Source of the DNA: Schistosoma haematobium
Taxonomy: Eukaryota; Platyhelminthes; Trematoda; Strigeidida; Schistosomatidae
Assembly: GCF_000699445.3 (NCBI RefSeq)
Contig: NC_067195.1
Coordinates: forward strand, 53,176,465 to 53,240,464
DNA length: 64,000 nt
Direction: 5' to 3'
In this document: positions 11,874 to 25,369 of the stretch, piece after piece
Layout: every line of letters begins with the position of its first letter
Position numbering within the stretch: position 1 is the first letter of the stretch
Translations under genes and position numbers: made by a program
The notes under the pieces: generated by a model
Told to the model about the DNA's origin: nothing
The model's input: only the letters and a program-made list of their open reading frames with translations
The model's database searches: none

Positions 11874-11881
11874 GTTCATTG

Positions 11882-13600
11882 TTATACGTAGATATATTTA
11901 AAAGATAAATAAACTTACTGATGGCTCATAAGTAACAGGGTTAATTCAATTAATTTAACAACCTAAAAAGAATGAATACATGTAAATTATGTTAAATAAA
12001 ATAACAATATTCTTAATTATTAGATGTATTTAACTCAAAAAAATGTCTTAAATAGTTTTGTTTTATCATTTAGACAATTACCCAAAAAATCGACGTTCTT
12101 AGAATAAATTTCAATAAAGGCAACAATTTAACAACAAACTGTTGTGTATTTCATTCAGACTAATATCCTTATAAACATCATTATTAGTATTCGTGTTTTG
12201 TTCGATCATAAATTATAATTTAAAGTAAACGGGATAAACCGACTGAGAAATAACCAAGAGAAATTGGTTTAATAAAGAGTTCATTTATTGATGAGTTTAT
12301 TCTCAATACTGTTCAGTCAAAAATACATACTTACTTTTGAAAATGATAATCAATAATGTCGGTTAATCATCATCATAATAATAATAACAATGATGATTAC
12401 AATAGCAATAATTTCTTCAATATAGTAACAGAGATAAAATAAATCAAAACACAAAAATGCTATTTTCATTAAGAAATCGAAAATGTAGTTGTTAATATCC
12501 TGATTATTCATCAAGTAGATAGATAAAGATTAGTTATTGGGATGAAGGGCTGTATAACGTAATAAGATAAGATGTTAAAGTTGTGATGACAGTAGTCAGA
12601 AAGGACATATGAACAGAAATAATTCGGTAATGGCTTTAGGAAACGAGATTATGATCAAAGTAGGAGAAACAGTTGAATACTTTTATTTTATTTTTAGTTC
12701 TGGTCGTTCTAGACTTACGATCAGTGTTTTCGTAACTAATTGTTTAAATAGCAAACAATATTCGTTGCAAAAAATTGTACAGCGAAAGCATAATATGTTG
12801 TATTATTACGTATAATGTGATCACAGATATCACATATGAAACAGTATAATTGTGAATAGTCATTTTAATAACAATATAAATATTTACTAGTAATAGCATT
12901 AGTAGAATAAGAAACGTATGCTCATTATTGGAACTTCGCAGAATTCTGAACAGTACATTCCACTTAAATATATTAGTTTACCTATTTTGAAAATTCTCAT
13001 AGAATACCGTAACATAATGTCTAATGTAACACGGTATTATTTGTGTTTAGAATCTATAGACAATTTAGGTTGCTGAAATATATTTTTTTGATAATTTTCA
13101 GTCAAATAATTTCTTTTGCGATTAGAGCAGTAGTTTTACTAAAACAGGGATATAGAATTCAATTAGCACCAGCAAATAAACGAAATGATATTATTTTCGA
13201 CTAAATGATAAACTAGTATAATCATTGCAATCATAAATAGAGATCTCTTACAGTTATGATAACTCACAAGTATATGCGACATTATATAAATCGAGTTCAT
13301 ATCTTCTCACATAGTGCATCATTTACATCAGTGTAATAGACAGGGCTCAGTAAAGTGTTGTAACCAGTATGAAACCTAGATCTTAGGCTGTGTTATTCAG
13401 TGACTTTAAAAAACGGTTGATTACACTGATACAAATAAGGTTTACAATAAAATCTCAACTAAATGATGGTCTCTACTAATAATTGATGATTTAGTTTATT
13501 TATATATATTGCACAGTTTATCACCATTTGTTAATCAGTATAGGGGTTGTGGAGATTGTTAAGTTTCTGATTTAGATCATGAACCGATTGATGTCAGACC
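11882..13600. other. TPC intron, AT-rich
   Basis: Low-complexity AT-rich intron with short (ATAATA)-like runs near 12375. A missing IIS3 exon (phase 0 in, phase 2 out) may lie between 10494 and 13912. I did not identify it. Confidence 0.35.
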
Positions 13601-13604
13601 ACCG

Positions 13605-13815
13605 TTGGCAACCTAGAAGCACTAGACGACCGTTCCGTCCTATTATGGGACTTCTCAGCAGTGCGCATCCACGATCCGGCTCGCGGGATTCGAACCCAGG
13701 GCTTTCAGTCTTGCGCGTGATTGCTTAACCTACTGGATCTCTGAGCCGGCATCCAATGGTGTTAATGTCTAACATCAACCAATCCACGAAATTGCGCGAC
13801 CATCTTTCATTGTAC
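13605..13815 (-). repeat. SINE family B, minus strand
   Basis: The minus strand has the tRNA-like head (GCCGGCTCAG...; B-box GGGTTCGAATCCCGCG) and the hammerhead region CACTGCTGAGAAGTCCC..GGAC. Core changes (CTGAGAA, and GGAAC for GAAAC) should abolish cleavage. The tail ends around caacggtggtctgac. It lies just downstream (in gene orientation) of the IIS2-S3 exon. Confidence 0.8.
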
Positions 13816-13912
13816 TGAGGTAGATATCTGTCTCTACCTGACGTATGATGTTTTTTTCTTGTAAATACATGAGTTAAATAATAAAACTACAATAAAAATT
13901 CTAATAACTTAC

Positions 13913-14041
13913 AAATATTATAGCTACTATAAATAATCCAAATATATTAGATTTTTTTGAAAAAAATGCTTTTTGACCATATGCCCACAGAAAAGAAATT
14001 TGTTCAAATACATAAAATATTGTGAAACCCCAACTTATTAT
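13913..14041 (-). CDS. TPC: TPC exon: IIS2 and S3
   Basis: Exactly 43 codons between a tttctag acceptor and a gtaagt donor. It encodes ISWGFTIFYVFEQISFLWAY, then GQKAFFSKKSNIFGLFIVAI and IF. The YxxEQ..FLWAxGxxxF....NIF pattern corresponds to IIS2, the S2-S3 turn and S3 in TPCs (Y.LEM.LK.FA.G...Y.S.P.N.FDG). It is open in this frame only. It ends in phase 0, while the next recognised exon needs phase 2. Confidence 0.85.
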
Positions 14042-14754
14042 CTAGAAATTCAATAGAATTATATTTTAAAATTACGAAAAATTGTTATTGAACATTATAA
14101 TAATTCAATCTTATTTTATCGATAAATAACAATAACATTTTATTAAGATCACTATGTTTAGTCTGTTATTCTGTATCACATTTTAATCAATCACAATACA
14201 TATAGTAGTTGAGTTAAATGCACAGAATATTTTTGAGTAGTAAATACTTTAGTGTTTTGATGAAAGAAATATTTTGGTGTGATAAGTACCGATAATTGAA
14301 CACTATATTCGGTTCCTAAGCTATTCTCGTAACCTTCAAGCTAGAATTACACAACGACCTGAACATGAAAGAAAAAACTCAAAATATGCGAGAAGCACTT
14401 CACTCCAAAGGTTCATTTTAGCACAGAAAATACAAAGTCTCCGTAGTATTTTAGATGTTCTTAGGTTTCCCGAAAATTCCGGAATACTAATAAACATAGT
14501 AGCAGTATGGTGATCAGTCAGTCAGAAACTCTACATATGACTTTTCCCTTTCTTGATGTTTCTCGGCTAAACTTCTAGTGAACTCTGATGGGACAAAATG
14601 CTTCTTAGTGTTTTCTGAGCCTTTCTTGTCTTTTGTGAGAAGTTTTCTGGATCAACACAACAGGTGATAATTTGCTTTTTTTTAGTTGGGTTGCATTTCA
14701 ACAATTACTTCAATTTTGATTATATATTTTACACTGAAGGGATAGTTTTGATTT

Positions 14755-14850
14755 ACACAAACTGATCACTTAGCAGTGATCACTGTCCTGCATGTCTAAT
14801 CCTTTGTGTTGCTCAAATTCTTGCTGTCAAATTCCAGTGTTTTCAATAGT
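14755..14850 (+). repeat. Diverged copy of a segment of SINE family C
   Basis: The run tgatcacttagcagtgatca followed by a c-t-g-catgtctaatcctttgtg pattern resembles 22364-22420 (tgatcactgggtggtgatca then a catgtatgtcaagtcctt pattern). Only this portion is recognisable. Assignment is by eye. Confidence 0.4.
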
Positions 14851-15264
14851 CTAAGTGATACGATGACTCATGCATTATGACTGAACATTGGCGGTTAGAA
14901 ATAGTAGAAAAAAACACTCAGTAGAAGCACCTCAGACGGTGAAGCTCCATGAATCGGTTAAGATAGATTTCCATATTAAAGGACATTTTCTAAACCATTT
15001 ACATTGGAACACATGATTGTTCAGCACCATTCATTTATTTATAACTTTCAATAAATCTATAACAATTTTTTTAAGTATATGGTATGTACTAGGACTGAAA
15101 AAATTACATACATGATAGTAATCTAATCTATTTATCATTACATAAATGAAAATTCAGAGGGAGTTATAAATTCCGTAAAAATAATTTAAATGGTAGAACT
15201 TAGACCCAATCTTTATATTATATTCTGGGAAACCATCAAAGGAAAATACTACAAATTTTGTAGA

Positions 15265-15370
15265 CTGATCGCTTTCCATCACCAGTATTTATCTGACGAA
15301 TCCCAAATAGGACGAAACGCGCGTTCAGGATCCTACTGCTAGCCATCATCCGTCCCTGCTTATATACATG
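15265..15370 (+). repeat. Sm-alpha SINE fragment with nearly complete hammerhead
   Basis: CTGACGA (15293-15299), a CCCAAATAGG stem-loop, GAAAC and the palindromic ACGCGCGT helix III are all present, followed by AGGATCCTACTGCTAGCC. Defects: the closing pair of stem II is A-C, the nucleotide at the cleavage position is T, and stem I pairing is poor. The 5' tRNA-like head is missing. Confidence 0.7.
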
Positions 15371-16544
15371 TTTAATTCTGTAGATGTCGAAATACTAATA
15401 TTGCCATTTGTTATAACTTAAGAAATAACAGGGCCACTGTGTAACAGAACAAAAATTGGGTGCTCTATGCAAAGAAGTAAAGTAAAACTACAGATGAAGA
15501 TTATATTATTCATAGAACATAAGTTCTTCACTGATTAAACTGTGATGAAAATTGCAGTTAGGTAAATGTTTAACTGATAACGTAAAACAACTTTCTGATT
15601 AATTTCATTGAAGCATTTAATCTACCAATAAGAAAATGTTTTACTTGTAGACTGTAATCGAACATAATTATAATCTTTTGGGAGATATGGTTAAGTGTAT
15701 TTTTATGTTTATGATCATTGACATTTTTAGTGATTGTGAATTTTAACTAATATAAGCACACCTTTATGGGTAAATACTTAGAAATGAATGAAAATAAGGA
15801 AGCATTATTAATAATGTAAACCTTAAGAATGTCTGATAAAACCAGTATACATAACCCCATGACAAAAATAATGTTCATTAATCTGTTGTTATTCCACTAC
15901 TTATTCTTAATATTATAGAAATTTTTAACAAGTCATGAGGATTTAAAATTAACCTTTAATCCTAATGTACAGAGCTTAATATTTTAACGAACAATGAATG
16001 CTGTTTTGAAGGTCATTTCATATTAATCATAATAACTTTCACCTTGTTGGTAAAATATGAAAGCAATGGACTTAAACGGACAGTTTTATTTCAAATTAAA
16101 TTTTGTGGGAAATCTGTCAAGAAATAGTGAATTTTATGTTTAACGTAAATACTGAAATACTAATCAACTGTCTTTTAATATACAACACTAAAAGAGCTTC
16201 ACTGTTGTCGATCATTTACCAATCATAATCAGACTCTCCCTATTATTAAGATAATATTTTTAATTACTTGAATTGTCATCACACACGAAAACAAATTTAA
16301 CAAGTATCTAATTGGACAGTATGGGACAAATGAAAATTAGGAGATAATGTTAGAATGTTAATCTTACACGCATTATAACTCCAGGATACTTTCCAGTTGA
16401 AAGACTGTAAGATATATCCACCTAAAATATAGTTGAAACTGAATATAATTTATCAAAATTATCAATTACAAATTATCAAAGGTTGTAAAAAAAGAACAAC
16501 AAATACGAAACACTATGATGCTTAGTGTGTAGCATCAATACAAG

Positions 16545-17066
16545 CCCCCGAATGCCCTGGTACGGCCGAGAGTGGGGAGAGACCACTCTCCCTCTCCAAA
16601 TGCTCTCACACGGCCACGCGTGTATAGCCGGTGCCAGGGAAGTCCTGCTCATCGCCTTCTCGTGGCGAGGGTGTCGTTTACGAAATTGAAAGGACAAAAA
16701 GCGAATGTCCGGCGCTTTAACCGGGTTGGTGGACACGAAGAGTCCACCTAGGGAACTTGGAATACCCTGACCCCAAACCAATGGTGCACATGGGCTCCAT
16801 TACTTGAGGGAACAAATGGCGTATGAACCAATTGTTGGTCACCGGCTACCATGGGACTGCATCTCCTCACGATGCTCCACTGCCTCGTGTATCAGACCTT
16901 CAGGTCGAAGGTTCCGGATGTGGCCCCCTAAGAAAACCACCTGCTTCGGTTTGGGCGTCCGGTCAATATCGCAGCCCTCACACATATCAAATGAGATTTG
17001 TGTGGCGTATATGTATTTGGTACCTACTTGTACCAATATCTTTGTATTAATATAAAATAATTAATG
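16545..17066 (+). mobile_element. 5'-truncated non-LTR retrotransposon fragment, 522 bp, with TSD
   Basis: A GC-rich block stands out sharply from the AT-rich intron. It is bounded by the perfect 11-bp repeat atcaatacaag (16534-16544 and 17067-17077). Its right end turns AT-rich (tattaatataaaataa), as the 3' end of a non-LTR element would. Open frames on both strands exist but carry no domain I recognise; they are probably untranslated or C-terminal sequence of the parent element. Family not determined. Confidence 0.7.
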
Positions 17067-17577
17067 ATCAATACAAGGAGGTATCAATCGCCAAAGAAGG
17101 AATATTAGATTAATATGGAATTAATTGTTAATATCACATGGTTTAACTTAAGTTGATTTATAACTAATAGTTGGTAGTTGAAATCATTTAATCGACCAAT
17201 TCAAGAATTATTGAAACAATTTTAATGGATTGACAAATTTATTTTAACTGAAGGTCTGTGATAAAATCTTACCAAATTACATATAAATCATGACTATTCA
17301 CTTGATTTGCACACAGAGTGCATCATATAAACAAACTGTGAATCAATTTTATTCAAGGCCATTCTCACAAATGTTAATTATTAAGGGTTAAATAACTTAA
17401 TATTGAATAACAATGAAAAATATACGTATTTTAGACAAATGGAGATGTTATTAAAAAGAAATAAAGGTAATTAGAACACATGATAAACAGATTTTGTTGA
17501 TTTGGGACAATAAATCAAACTTTAAAAAGTTGTTTTAACAATGAACGAAAATAATGGAAGAAAGAATTTAGACTAAC

Positions 17578-17630
17578 CATCGGATAACCAATTGATAGAA
17601 AACCCATAGGAATATAAAGTCTTAATTTGT
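17578..17630 (-). CDS. TPC: TPC exon: IIS1-S2 loop
   Basis: A small 53-nt exon with acceptor tttcag and donor gttagt. After one borrowed base it reads KLRLYIPMGFLSIGYPM and ends in phase 0, which fits the next exon. It has no strong family motif. It is supported by splice sites, phase on both sides and position between IIS1 and IIS2. The gttagt donor is weaker than the others. Confidence 0.6.
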
Positions 17631-19851
17631 CTGAAATACTCAAAAAAATTAATGTTGATATCACTACTTAGATTAGACTTTTAATGCTCAGACATCTAGA
17701 AAGGAAACTGGCATTAGCTGTAAAATTCAACTTGATTTTTATATAGTTTTCGTTACAGACTACAAACTTCAGCTGGTCATTGTATGTCAAAGGGCATTGA
17801 AGAGCTGTTTTGTTCGATTTTCATCGACAAAGTCTTAATATTATTTCTGTCGAAATTGTAAATGTAATAATTTAAGGAAAAGGTAGTGAATATACAGTCA
17901 TTGTTTTCAAACTGAGACGCAGGTCAGTGTAAGTTAAGTTCACGTGTAAAAACAATCTGTATTCATGAAAACATAACAAATTTCTGAATCGTCTTAGGAT
18001 GACACTCTTAAAGTTTTTAAAATTGCAGAAGTTGAAAACACTTTGATCAATAATATGAATAAGTCTCATGAAAAGTAAAATCTTTTCAAATTGATCCTAG
18101 ATAATAAATACAATTTTGAACCGTCTAAATATTCTCAAATTCGAAGTCACTTACAAAAAATTCATAGTTTTTATACTATAATGTGATCCTCAACAATATA
18201 GAAAACTAGTACTTCCGTATTTCGTTCTGGAAAATAGTTCAAAGACTTCAACGCTTTTATTTTAGTAGTCATTACTGAACATCACTGGTTACGTCATTTA
18301 CTAGCATACTTTCAAAATGGTGAATACTGACAGTACCTTGTCTTAAGTCTATACTAGAAATATCTCAATACAAAGTAGTAATTTATGATATATCCTAAGA
18401 CGGAAAGTCTTTTGAAAGTAAAAGTAATCCAGTTAACGTGTGATGGCTATCTAATAGACAATGTAAACGACACAGCATCGGAAGAAGACAAATGAAATAA
18501 CGAAATAAATAGTAATAAGTTACATCAACTGAAACAAGGACAGCAATGGATGAATAGGATTTTCTGTTTACTTGCACATACCCAGACAGACACTGGTAAC
18601 AAAAAAGCAGGATACGTTTTCCGTTGTATTAGTAAATAAGGCTACTTACAGACACATATGGTTAGAAACATTTTCAAGTTCTGAACTGAGGAAATCTCAT
18701 GACCATCTTTGAGGAACCAATATTCAAATTAATCTGCAATCAGTTAATATATCGATATAGATCTAATTTACAAGTTTGTAAGTAAAACTAGGGCCAATTA
18801 GATGGTTATAAGCTACGAAGGCTGCCAATGGGAACACAAGGACATAATTAGATACAAAAATTCGTAGAGACAAGATCACCGGAACAGATCGAATTGATAT
18901 TTGTTGAACAATCTAAGAGCTCACGTCTATTTGAAGTTGGCAGCGGCAATGTTCTTTAGGAGGAGAATAGAGGCCTTGTAATCGGATTATTCTCTTTGAA
19001 ACATTAAACATTACTAGAATACATTCTTATTCTAGTTTTTGGTCACTGTTTTCTGACTGGAAATTATATTGTTTACTTCAATAAAATTATTCCACGAATT
19101 CGATACCTTATTCCGTGATGACATGCATTTACTTGCGAAAAAGGTTCTCATTAACTCAGAGTACAACTATTTTACTTAAATAGTATAAATACGTTAAAAG
19201 CTGTACAACAAAATCTTTATTTGCAATCCAGTTAATAAAATTCCAGTCAATATATTTGTTATTCCATATGTAGATAGCTAGAAAATCTATAACAATATGT
19301 CTATACGTAATGTAATGATATCACTAGCAAATTTTTCATGAACTTACTAATAAATTCATCTCGAAAATAGAGACAGTAGCGGATTTATTATAAAGGTATT
19401 GGATTATTTGCTATTTATTTACTAGATATTTTTTCCTTATTTTTTGGTTCAGTTATACGATATACATTCGGAGCTTGTATTTTTAACAGACATTGGTAAC
19501 CAGTCATTTATTGGTTGATAACGCTACAAAAATAAAATCACGATGTTTTGTAAGCGGCATTAGCCATAGAGCCTGTGCACTTGTAGGTGTTGCATAAAAG
19601 TCAAATTCTAATGAATGGACCATGATCGTGCTCTCCGCCCCCCCAAAGACATTAAAATCATCCCAATTAAACCAACCAAGGCAAAAAAATTGAACATAAA
19701 AATATGATTCGTGGATGAATGAAATGCATGCAGAGGAAATTTACGAATAAATAAATTTCAACATACTACTCAGAAATATTTCTCATGAATCAACTATGTT
19801 CTGAATGAGTAAAAAATTATTAATTGATATTTAACACTTGTTAACTTACAC

Positions 19852-19969
19852 ATAAAAATACTACATTGAAAACTGATATTATAATTCGAACCAGCTCAAA
19901 TCCTTTTGACATAATCCATGTTTGAAATATACGAGCCACTCTAAGAGATGGTATTTGTTCAGGTATTGA
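19852..19969 (-). CDS. TPC: TPC exon: domain II pre-S1 and S1
   Basis: Acceptor attcag, then SIPEQIPSLRVARIFQTWIM and SKGFELVRIIISVFNVVFL. This is an amphipathic lead followed by a hydrophobic IIS1. Two overlapping donors exist: gtaagt at 19848-19849 and gtgtaa at 19850-19851. Only the second gives a phase (1) that joins the 17578-17630 exon in an open frame, so I use it. Confidence 0.8.
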
Positions 19970-19999
19970 CTGAATAAAATACAAAACTAACGTTAAAAA

Positions 20000-22160
20000 G
20001 AAATTGTAAATACTCTACTTGACTATCTTTTTAGCTAATTTGATTTAAGAAATAACTAGGTTTGTTGATTAACTCAATTTAAACAGTATGTTTTTTTCAT
20101 CAAATTTTGATGTTAAATTGTTAGGACAGAATGTAACTAAATTCCAAAGAATGTTAATATTTCAATCAAAATTTACAGCATTTTAAAAAAGAGGAACGTT
20201 TGTGAAATACATATGCATTTTGTGTAAACATTATGACTGTTTTTTTAAATCTGTAGTTTCTTAATTATAACCTTATGGCAACAGGAAAAATATGTTATTT
20301 ATGTAATCATAGTTTAAATGAATTAATGAAGTGGTGAATGTAGTTAAATGAGTATACAACTATTTGTTGGATACTTCTTGTACCATTTAACAATGCAGTG
20401 AAAATAACACCTATGCAGTAACGTACCTATTAGTGTTTGTTATTAATTGAGATTTGGTAACGAAATAACAGTTTAGAGTACGCCAAAAAAACTTCCATTT
20501 GATTACATCATCCACAGTACATTTATATGATGATCACATGCCGAAATTTTTAACTGACATTGAAATCATAATATTATCAAATCAGTTTTCAGAGTCTTAA
20601 TTTGCTACCAACCATGTTGGTTGAGAGAAACCAACTAGTTGTTCACATAATTTACTGGTAGTAATCGTTTCAGATAAACACTGTTTGGAGATTGAGTGGA
20701 AAATAGTGATAACTAAACAACTAAATATTCCTGAAAGGATTCAAATAACGGAATTCTGAACGGCGAATTTATTATCAAACTGCTCAATCCTTCATGTATA
20801 TACATGGGATTTGAAGAGCGTGTTCCGCGATGAAGTATAACCAACGAATGAATATGATCAGGTTATTATTTCATTGACTTTTTCATAATCTAATTTTAAC
20901 CTAGAATTTAACACATATTCTTTTTATTTGCACACTGAAGAAGTTAAACAGCTGTGTTCTATCATCGTTCATGCTATATAACCTAGTATTTTGATTTTAA
21001 TCGCTGAAAATTTCCCATTATATTAAAACACAATTGTACGTATGTATGTATTTTGGTTTTTCTGCGGCAAAATCCTATATATATATGATTGTATAACTTG
21101 AAAAAGTATCCGATGGTTGATTTTCGTGTACAATGTATTAATAAGAAATATAAAGAAACATTTCTCTTGTAGGCAATAGTTGAATTCATCATACCTGATT
21201 TGATGGACCCGATAAATCCAATATTTTAAATAATTGCATAAATTGTTTTGCATTAATATTTCCATGACAATGTCTCATGAAATATACCTTGTAAGAAAAA
21301 AATTTAAATCGTAATGAAGTGGAAACTAAAAATTTATCTATCAGTTTACAGAATGTTCCTATTAATAGTATGCACATCGATAAATGTACTGCCCATAATG
21401 TTGATGAATAGAAGTATTAGATTTTCATATCACAATCCATTTTATACTTCAGACTTGTGAATTAATATGCTGGATACATTGAAAAGTACATTATTACGTC
21501 TTCAAATCACCATCACACTTTTCACATAAACACTTTAAGTATGGAAGGTAACAAGTACAGTTTCGTGAATTTGGCTTTTAACCATATTTTATGCATAAAA
21601 GTTGCTTATACTATTCGACTGCTTAAACGGAATTAGGTAAATTTGGACTCGAAAAAGTGACCTAAATGTGTAAAGTTGAACGCTTTAACAGCTAAGCCGT
21701 GGTTCCATCGTTTTAATGAAGGTACTTTGCATATTATTGAATAATAAATTTGTCTAATATTTACAAAAGGTCATTCACCTATTTAAGCAAATGCATAAAA
21801 ACATCTTTAAATTTTACTGAAATTTTGACCACCAACTGGTTAGTTGTAACTGTTCACCCAACAACAATCAAATCATCTACTAGAGCTACAGATCTTTGTC
21901 ATTAATTCAATTAATAAACATTTAGATTTCATAATTGTTTATACTAAAATATATCAATTTTTTACAGTTTACATTCTTGTTCATTTGAATGTAGTGGTAT
22001 GGAAGATGAAAAAACTTTACAGAACAATTTAAGATCTCTATGGTGAAATTATTTTATTAACCAATTACTAGATTAAATATATAAATCATTTATTCACTAT
22101 AGGAAAGCCATAAATTTCGTTATATTTTATTTAAGAATGAGTGGAATATATTTTGTATCT
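20000..22160. other. TPC intron, AT-rich
   Basis: No feature recognised. The overlapping minus-strand frames at 20983-21377 are AT-driven and lack any motif. Confidence 0.4.
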
Positions 22161-22162
22161 AG

Positions 22163-22640
22163 ATGGTGGTTGGAGGTAATCAACAGGACACCCTGGACCC
22201 AGGTTTTGTGCTACTTGACACTCGTCAGCAAGATGTACTTGTAATCTTGAGGGAACTGGTACTTCCTGACGGATTCGATCCCGTGTCACTCAGCTCCACA
22301 GTCAGAGACGTTACCACTGAGCCGCGACCGGCCTCCTGTAGGACTGAGATGTAATCACAATTGATTGATCACTGGGTGGTGATCAATGTCATGTATGTCA
22401 AGTCCTTCTTAGTGTAGATCAAATGCTATCGACCAAGTAGCCAAGTAGCACGAAACCCGGGTCCAGGGTTTCCTGTTAACTACCTCCAACCACCATCTTA
22501 TCTCAACATAGTGCACGCAGTGTCGAGTCACCTAGACTAGTGGCCACACTGCAACTTGGTCGATAGCATTTAATCTGAACCAATAAGTACTTGACATATA
22601 TGACATTGATCACCACTCAGTGGTCAATCAATTGTGATAT
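22163..22640. repeat. SINE family C: tRNA-headed SINE with hammerhead, in interlaced inverted repeats
   Basis: The minus strand of 22163-22350 has a tRNA-like head (CGCGGCTCAGTGGTAACG as A box; GGGATCGAATCC as B box) and then a hammerhead at 22187-22237: CTGACGA, stem II GTGT/GCAC, helix III CCTGGGTC, and an 8-bp stem I ACATCTTG/CAGGGTGT. The GAAA box is mutated to AAAA here. An inverted partner of its 3' end lies at about 22441-22497 with the box intact (GCACGAAACCC). A second inverted pair links 22354-22440 with 22551-22640 (tgatcac.., gctatcgaccaagt / acttggtcgatagc). Confidence 0.7.
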
Positions 22641-23152
22641 TTTGTATTTATTCAACGTTATCCAATAAGGTCATACAACTTTAGTTTTACAACCTAAAAT
22701 ATTTTAAACTTATACATTCTAAGAAACACAACAACGGAAGTATTTTGAACATAAATCATTTTGTTGAAAAAAATTCTCATTTTCTTGTTTGATATTACAT
22801 TTTAGGCCTCAATAATCTATCGCTAACCTTTCTCTTTTGTTAAGTATCCTAAACGACCAGTGTTGTTCTGATGAATCTCAAAGGATCATTCGTATGTTGT
22901 TTTAAAATTATTGTAATTATTCACAAAGTTAAGTTTTATATTATTAACTTAACATTGGGTTCTACACTAAAGTACATCAAATTATTTTTCTCGTTCCACA
23001 AGGCAGTGTAATCATTTATAAAGTACAATAAACCATCTAGTATTCTATTATTGAATTAGGAAGATATTTCAGTAGAGACTAAGCAGACAATGATAAAAGC
23101 AGAATTACCAAAACTGATAAAAACAATTTAGACTTTTCTTGAAAATACTCAC

Positions 23153-23240
23153 TTGACGTAGTGTATCTTTCTTCCAGGTATCTATGTGAACAGTTTTAAT
23201 TAGTCCAACTATATCATCACTTGATACTAGCTCTATGCCG
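23153..23240 (-). CDS. TPC: TPC exon: I-II linker, EF-hand-like region
   Basis: The 88-nt exon (acceptor ttttag, donor gtgagt) completes an Asn codon and then reads GIELVSSDDIVGLIKTVHID followed by TWKKDTLRQ. It is a polar helical cytosolic segment, in the position of the I-II linker of TPCs, which folds into EF-hand-like helices. It ends in phase 0. Confidence 0.82.
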
Positions 23241-25369
23241 CTAAAATTAAAAAAGAGAAACAACATTAAATGTAAGTGTCATGGTCAGATCCAATTACAA
23301 TAATAATGAAGAAAATTAGTTTTTTAAAATAAAAGATTTCACAATTAACTGATATATATGGGTAGATATTATTCCCTGTAGATCTGTTGCTTCATTCTTT
23401 CAAATATTTAAGTTTATTTTTTTGAAATCTTTTAGATAAAATGTGTGATTATTAGTCCATCGAAAATCAGGTACACTAGTCATATGATGTAGGCTCTATC
23501 CTCGGTTACAGCTGAGAGACAAGAGATGATCTTCCTGGTCAGTTGTTTCATTGGTGTTTGATTAGGCATATAAAATACATTGTTAGATTTATTTATGTTT
23601 ATTTGAGACAGGTCTCGTTGTCTATATATTGATATTGTTCTTTGATAAAAATAGACATTGAAAGTAATTATCGACGTTAAATGGAATTCAAAGAACTCTA
23701 AATTATAAAATTGAATTAGCAGAGAAACTATCAAATATTATCTCTGTTTGGGATTTCTCGTATGTTTTACACAAACTTTTGTAAGTGAAATAATAAAACA
23801 CTATTCAGCTATTCATTAACTACTGATGGAACCTCAATAATATGTCGAATGATTCGTTTAGCTGAAATATCAATTTAAACTTAAATGAAAGATTTGAAGA
23901 TCTTCAAATCAATGTTAGTTCATGTTTTAAACTAATTTTAGAAACTTTATCTACAAAAGCTGGGGTAGTTTGATCCTAGTATGTGACTCTTCAAGAATGG
24001 ACATCTATGGTTTCGTTTGTGATTTAACTCAAAATCATCAGAATATTTGGTGATTTGAAGTAAAGATTGTTCATGTACAGTGATGAAGATTTTTATACTA
24101 CGACAAAATGAATGTTCAACTATCCCTGACTTTCAGTGGTTTTCTATTCAAAGTAAATAAGTGATATAAACTATTTTAATTTGATTCAACAATCTCCAGA
24201 TTCTCAGGTACATAAGATTTACAGATCACTAATTTACTTTTTTCACCCTTATGTGATATAAATACAAATTTAGTCCCTTTAAAAAATCAATAACAATTCA
24301 ATAACACTGAAGAAGAACCATTACATTTTTCACTATGACTACAAGTGAAATTTAAAATTAACTCGTCAAGTTTGACATAAATTGAAAATATCGAATTGAA
24401 CTAAAATGACTATATGTTTGCACAAGTACTTTTCAATTATCATAAAAATAGTCAAACTCTTCCATTTATGCAAATGTTTGAAAATAATTCAATTGTATAA
24501 ATTCTTTAAAACGAAGCCTAATTTCTATTATAAAAATATTCTTATCATTGATTAGCTAAAGTTTCAAAACATTACACATAATCTGTATGCATGTAAATTA
24601 ATTTTATGTAATTTCTGAAAAAATGTGTTCTTATTGTGTTGATGAAGTTTAATTTCTCCAGGAAACTCAAGAATTTGAACTGCTGAAAGAGTTAAATATG
24701 AATGCATAAGTTGTGGAAATCGTATCCGTAAGAACTGTAGTTACTGTAATGGATCGCTATTGCCTGGGAAACAGTTTAAAACAAGGAAGAATTGGCTAGT
24801 TTTTATATCTTATTTTGCGATTCATCACCAGTTCGAATTTAATTCGTAGCTGGAGACTGAATTTATGACTGTGAGGTTTCATGGAGAGGGTATTTTTTCA
24901 AGCGACTGGGTTAAAGTTAAATGAACCACATTTTCAATTACATTTAGTTCGTCATAAAGAACGAATGTCGTCCATTATCTGTTACTTTTGGAAAATCACT
25001 AAACATCACTGGTTAGGACTTCATACTAAAACTTCTAAATCCATTTGGAACTTCTTTACTAGGAGTTACTTTATTAATATTTGGTCGAATTAAATGAAAA
25101 TGATGTTCAATGATACCTGCCCTTCATGTGGTTTCTAAGCTGATGCCGATCTATGATGAAAATCAGATTACATATCATTCCATGATTTGTGAAGATTAAA
25201 ATATAGGAACATTCCACGATTCGGAAAAGTTTAAATGTTATGGACAGGCAAAAGTAAAACATTTTAGAAAAAACTTTCAATTTATTAGGTTGCGAATATA
25301 CAACAAAATTTGTTTATTTTTTATAGTATACAATTAATTTTAAGATAAAACATTAAAAACCAAACTCAC
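23241..25369. other. TPC intron
   Basis: No exon or known repeat recognised. Segments near 23950-24140, 24650-25110 and 29200-29290 share loosely similar phrases, possibly an old dispersed repeat, but I cannot delimit it. Confidence 0.3.
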
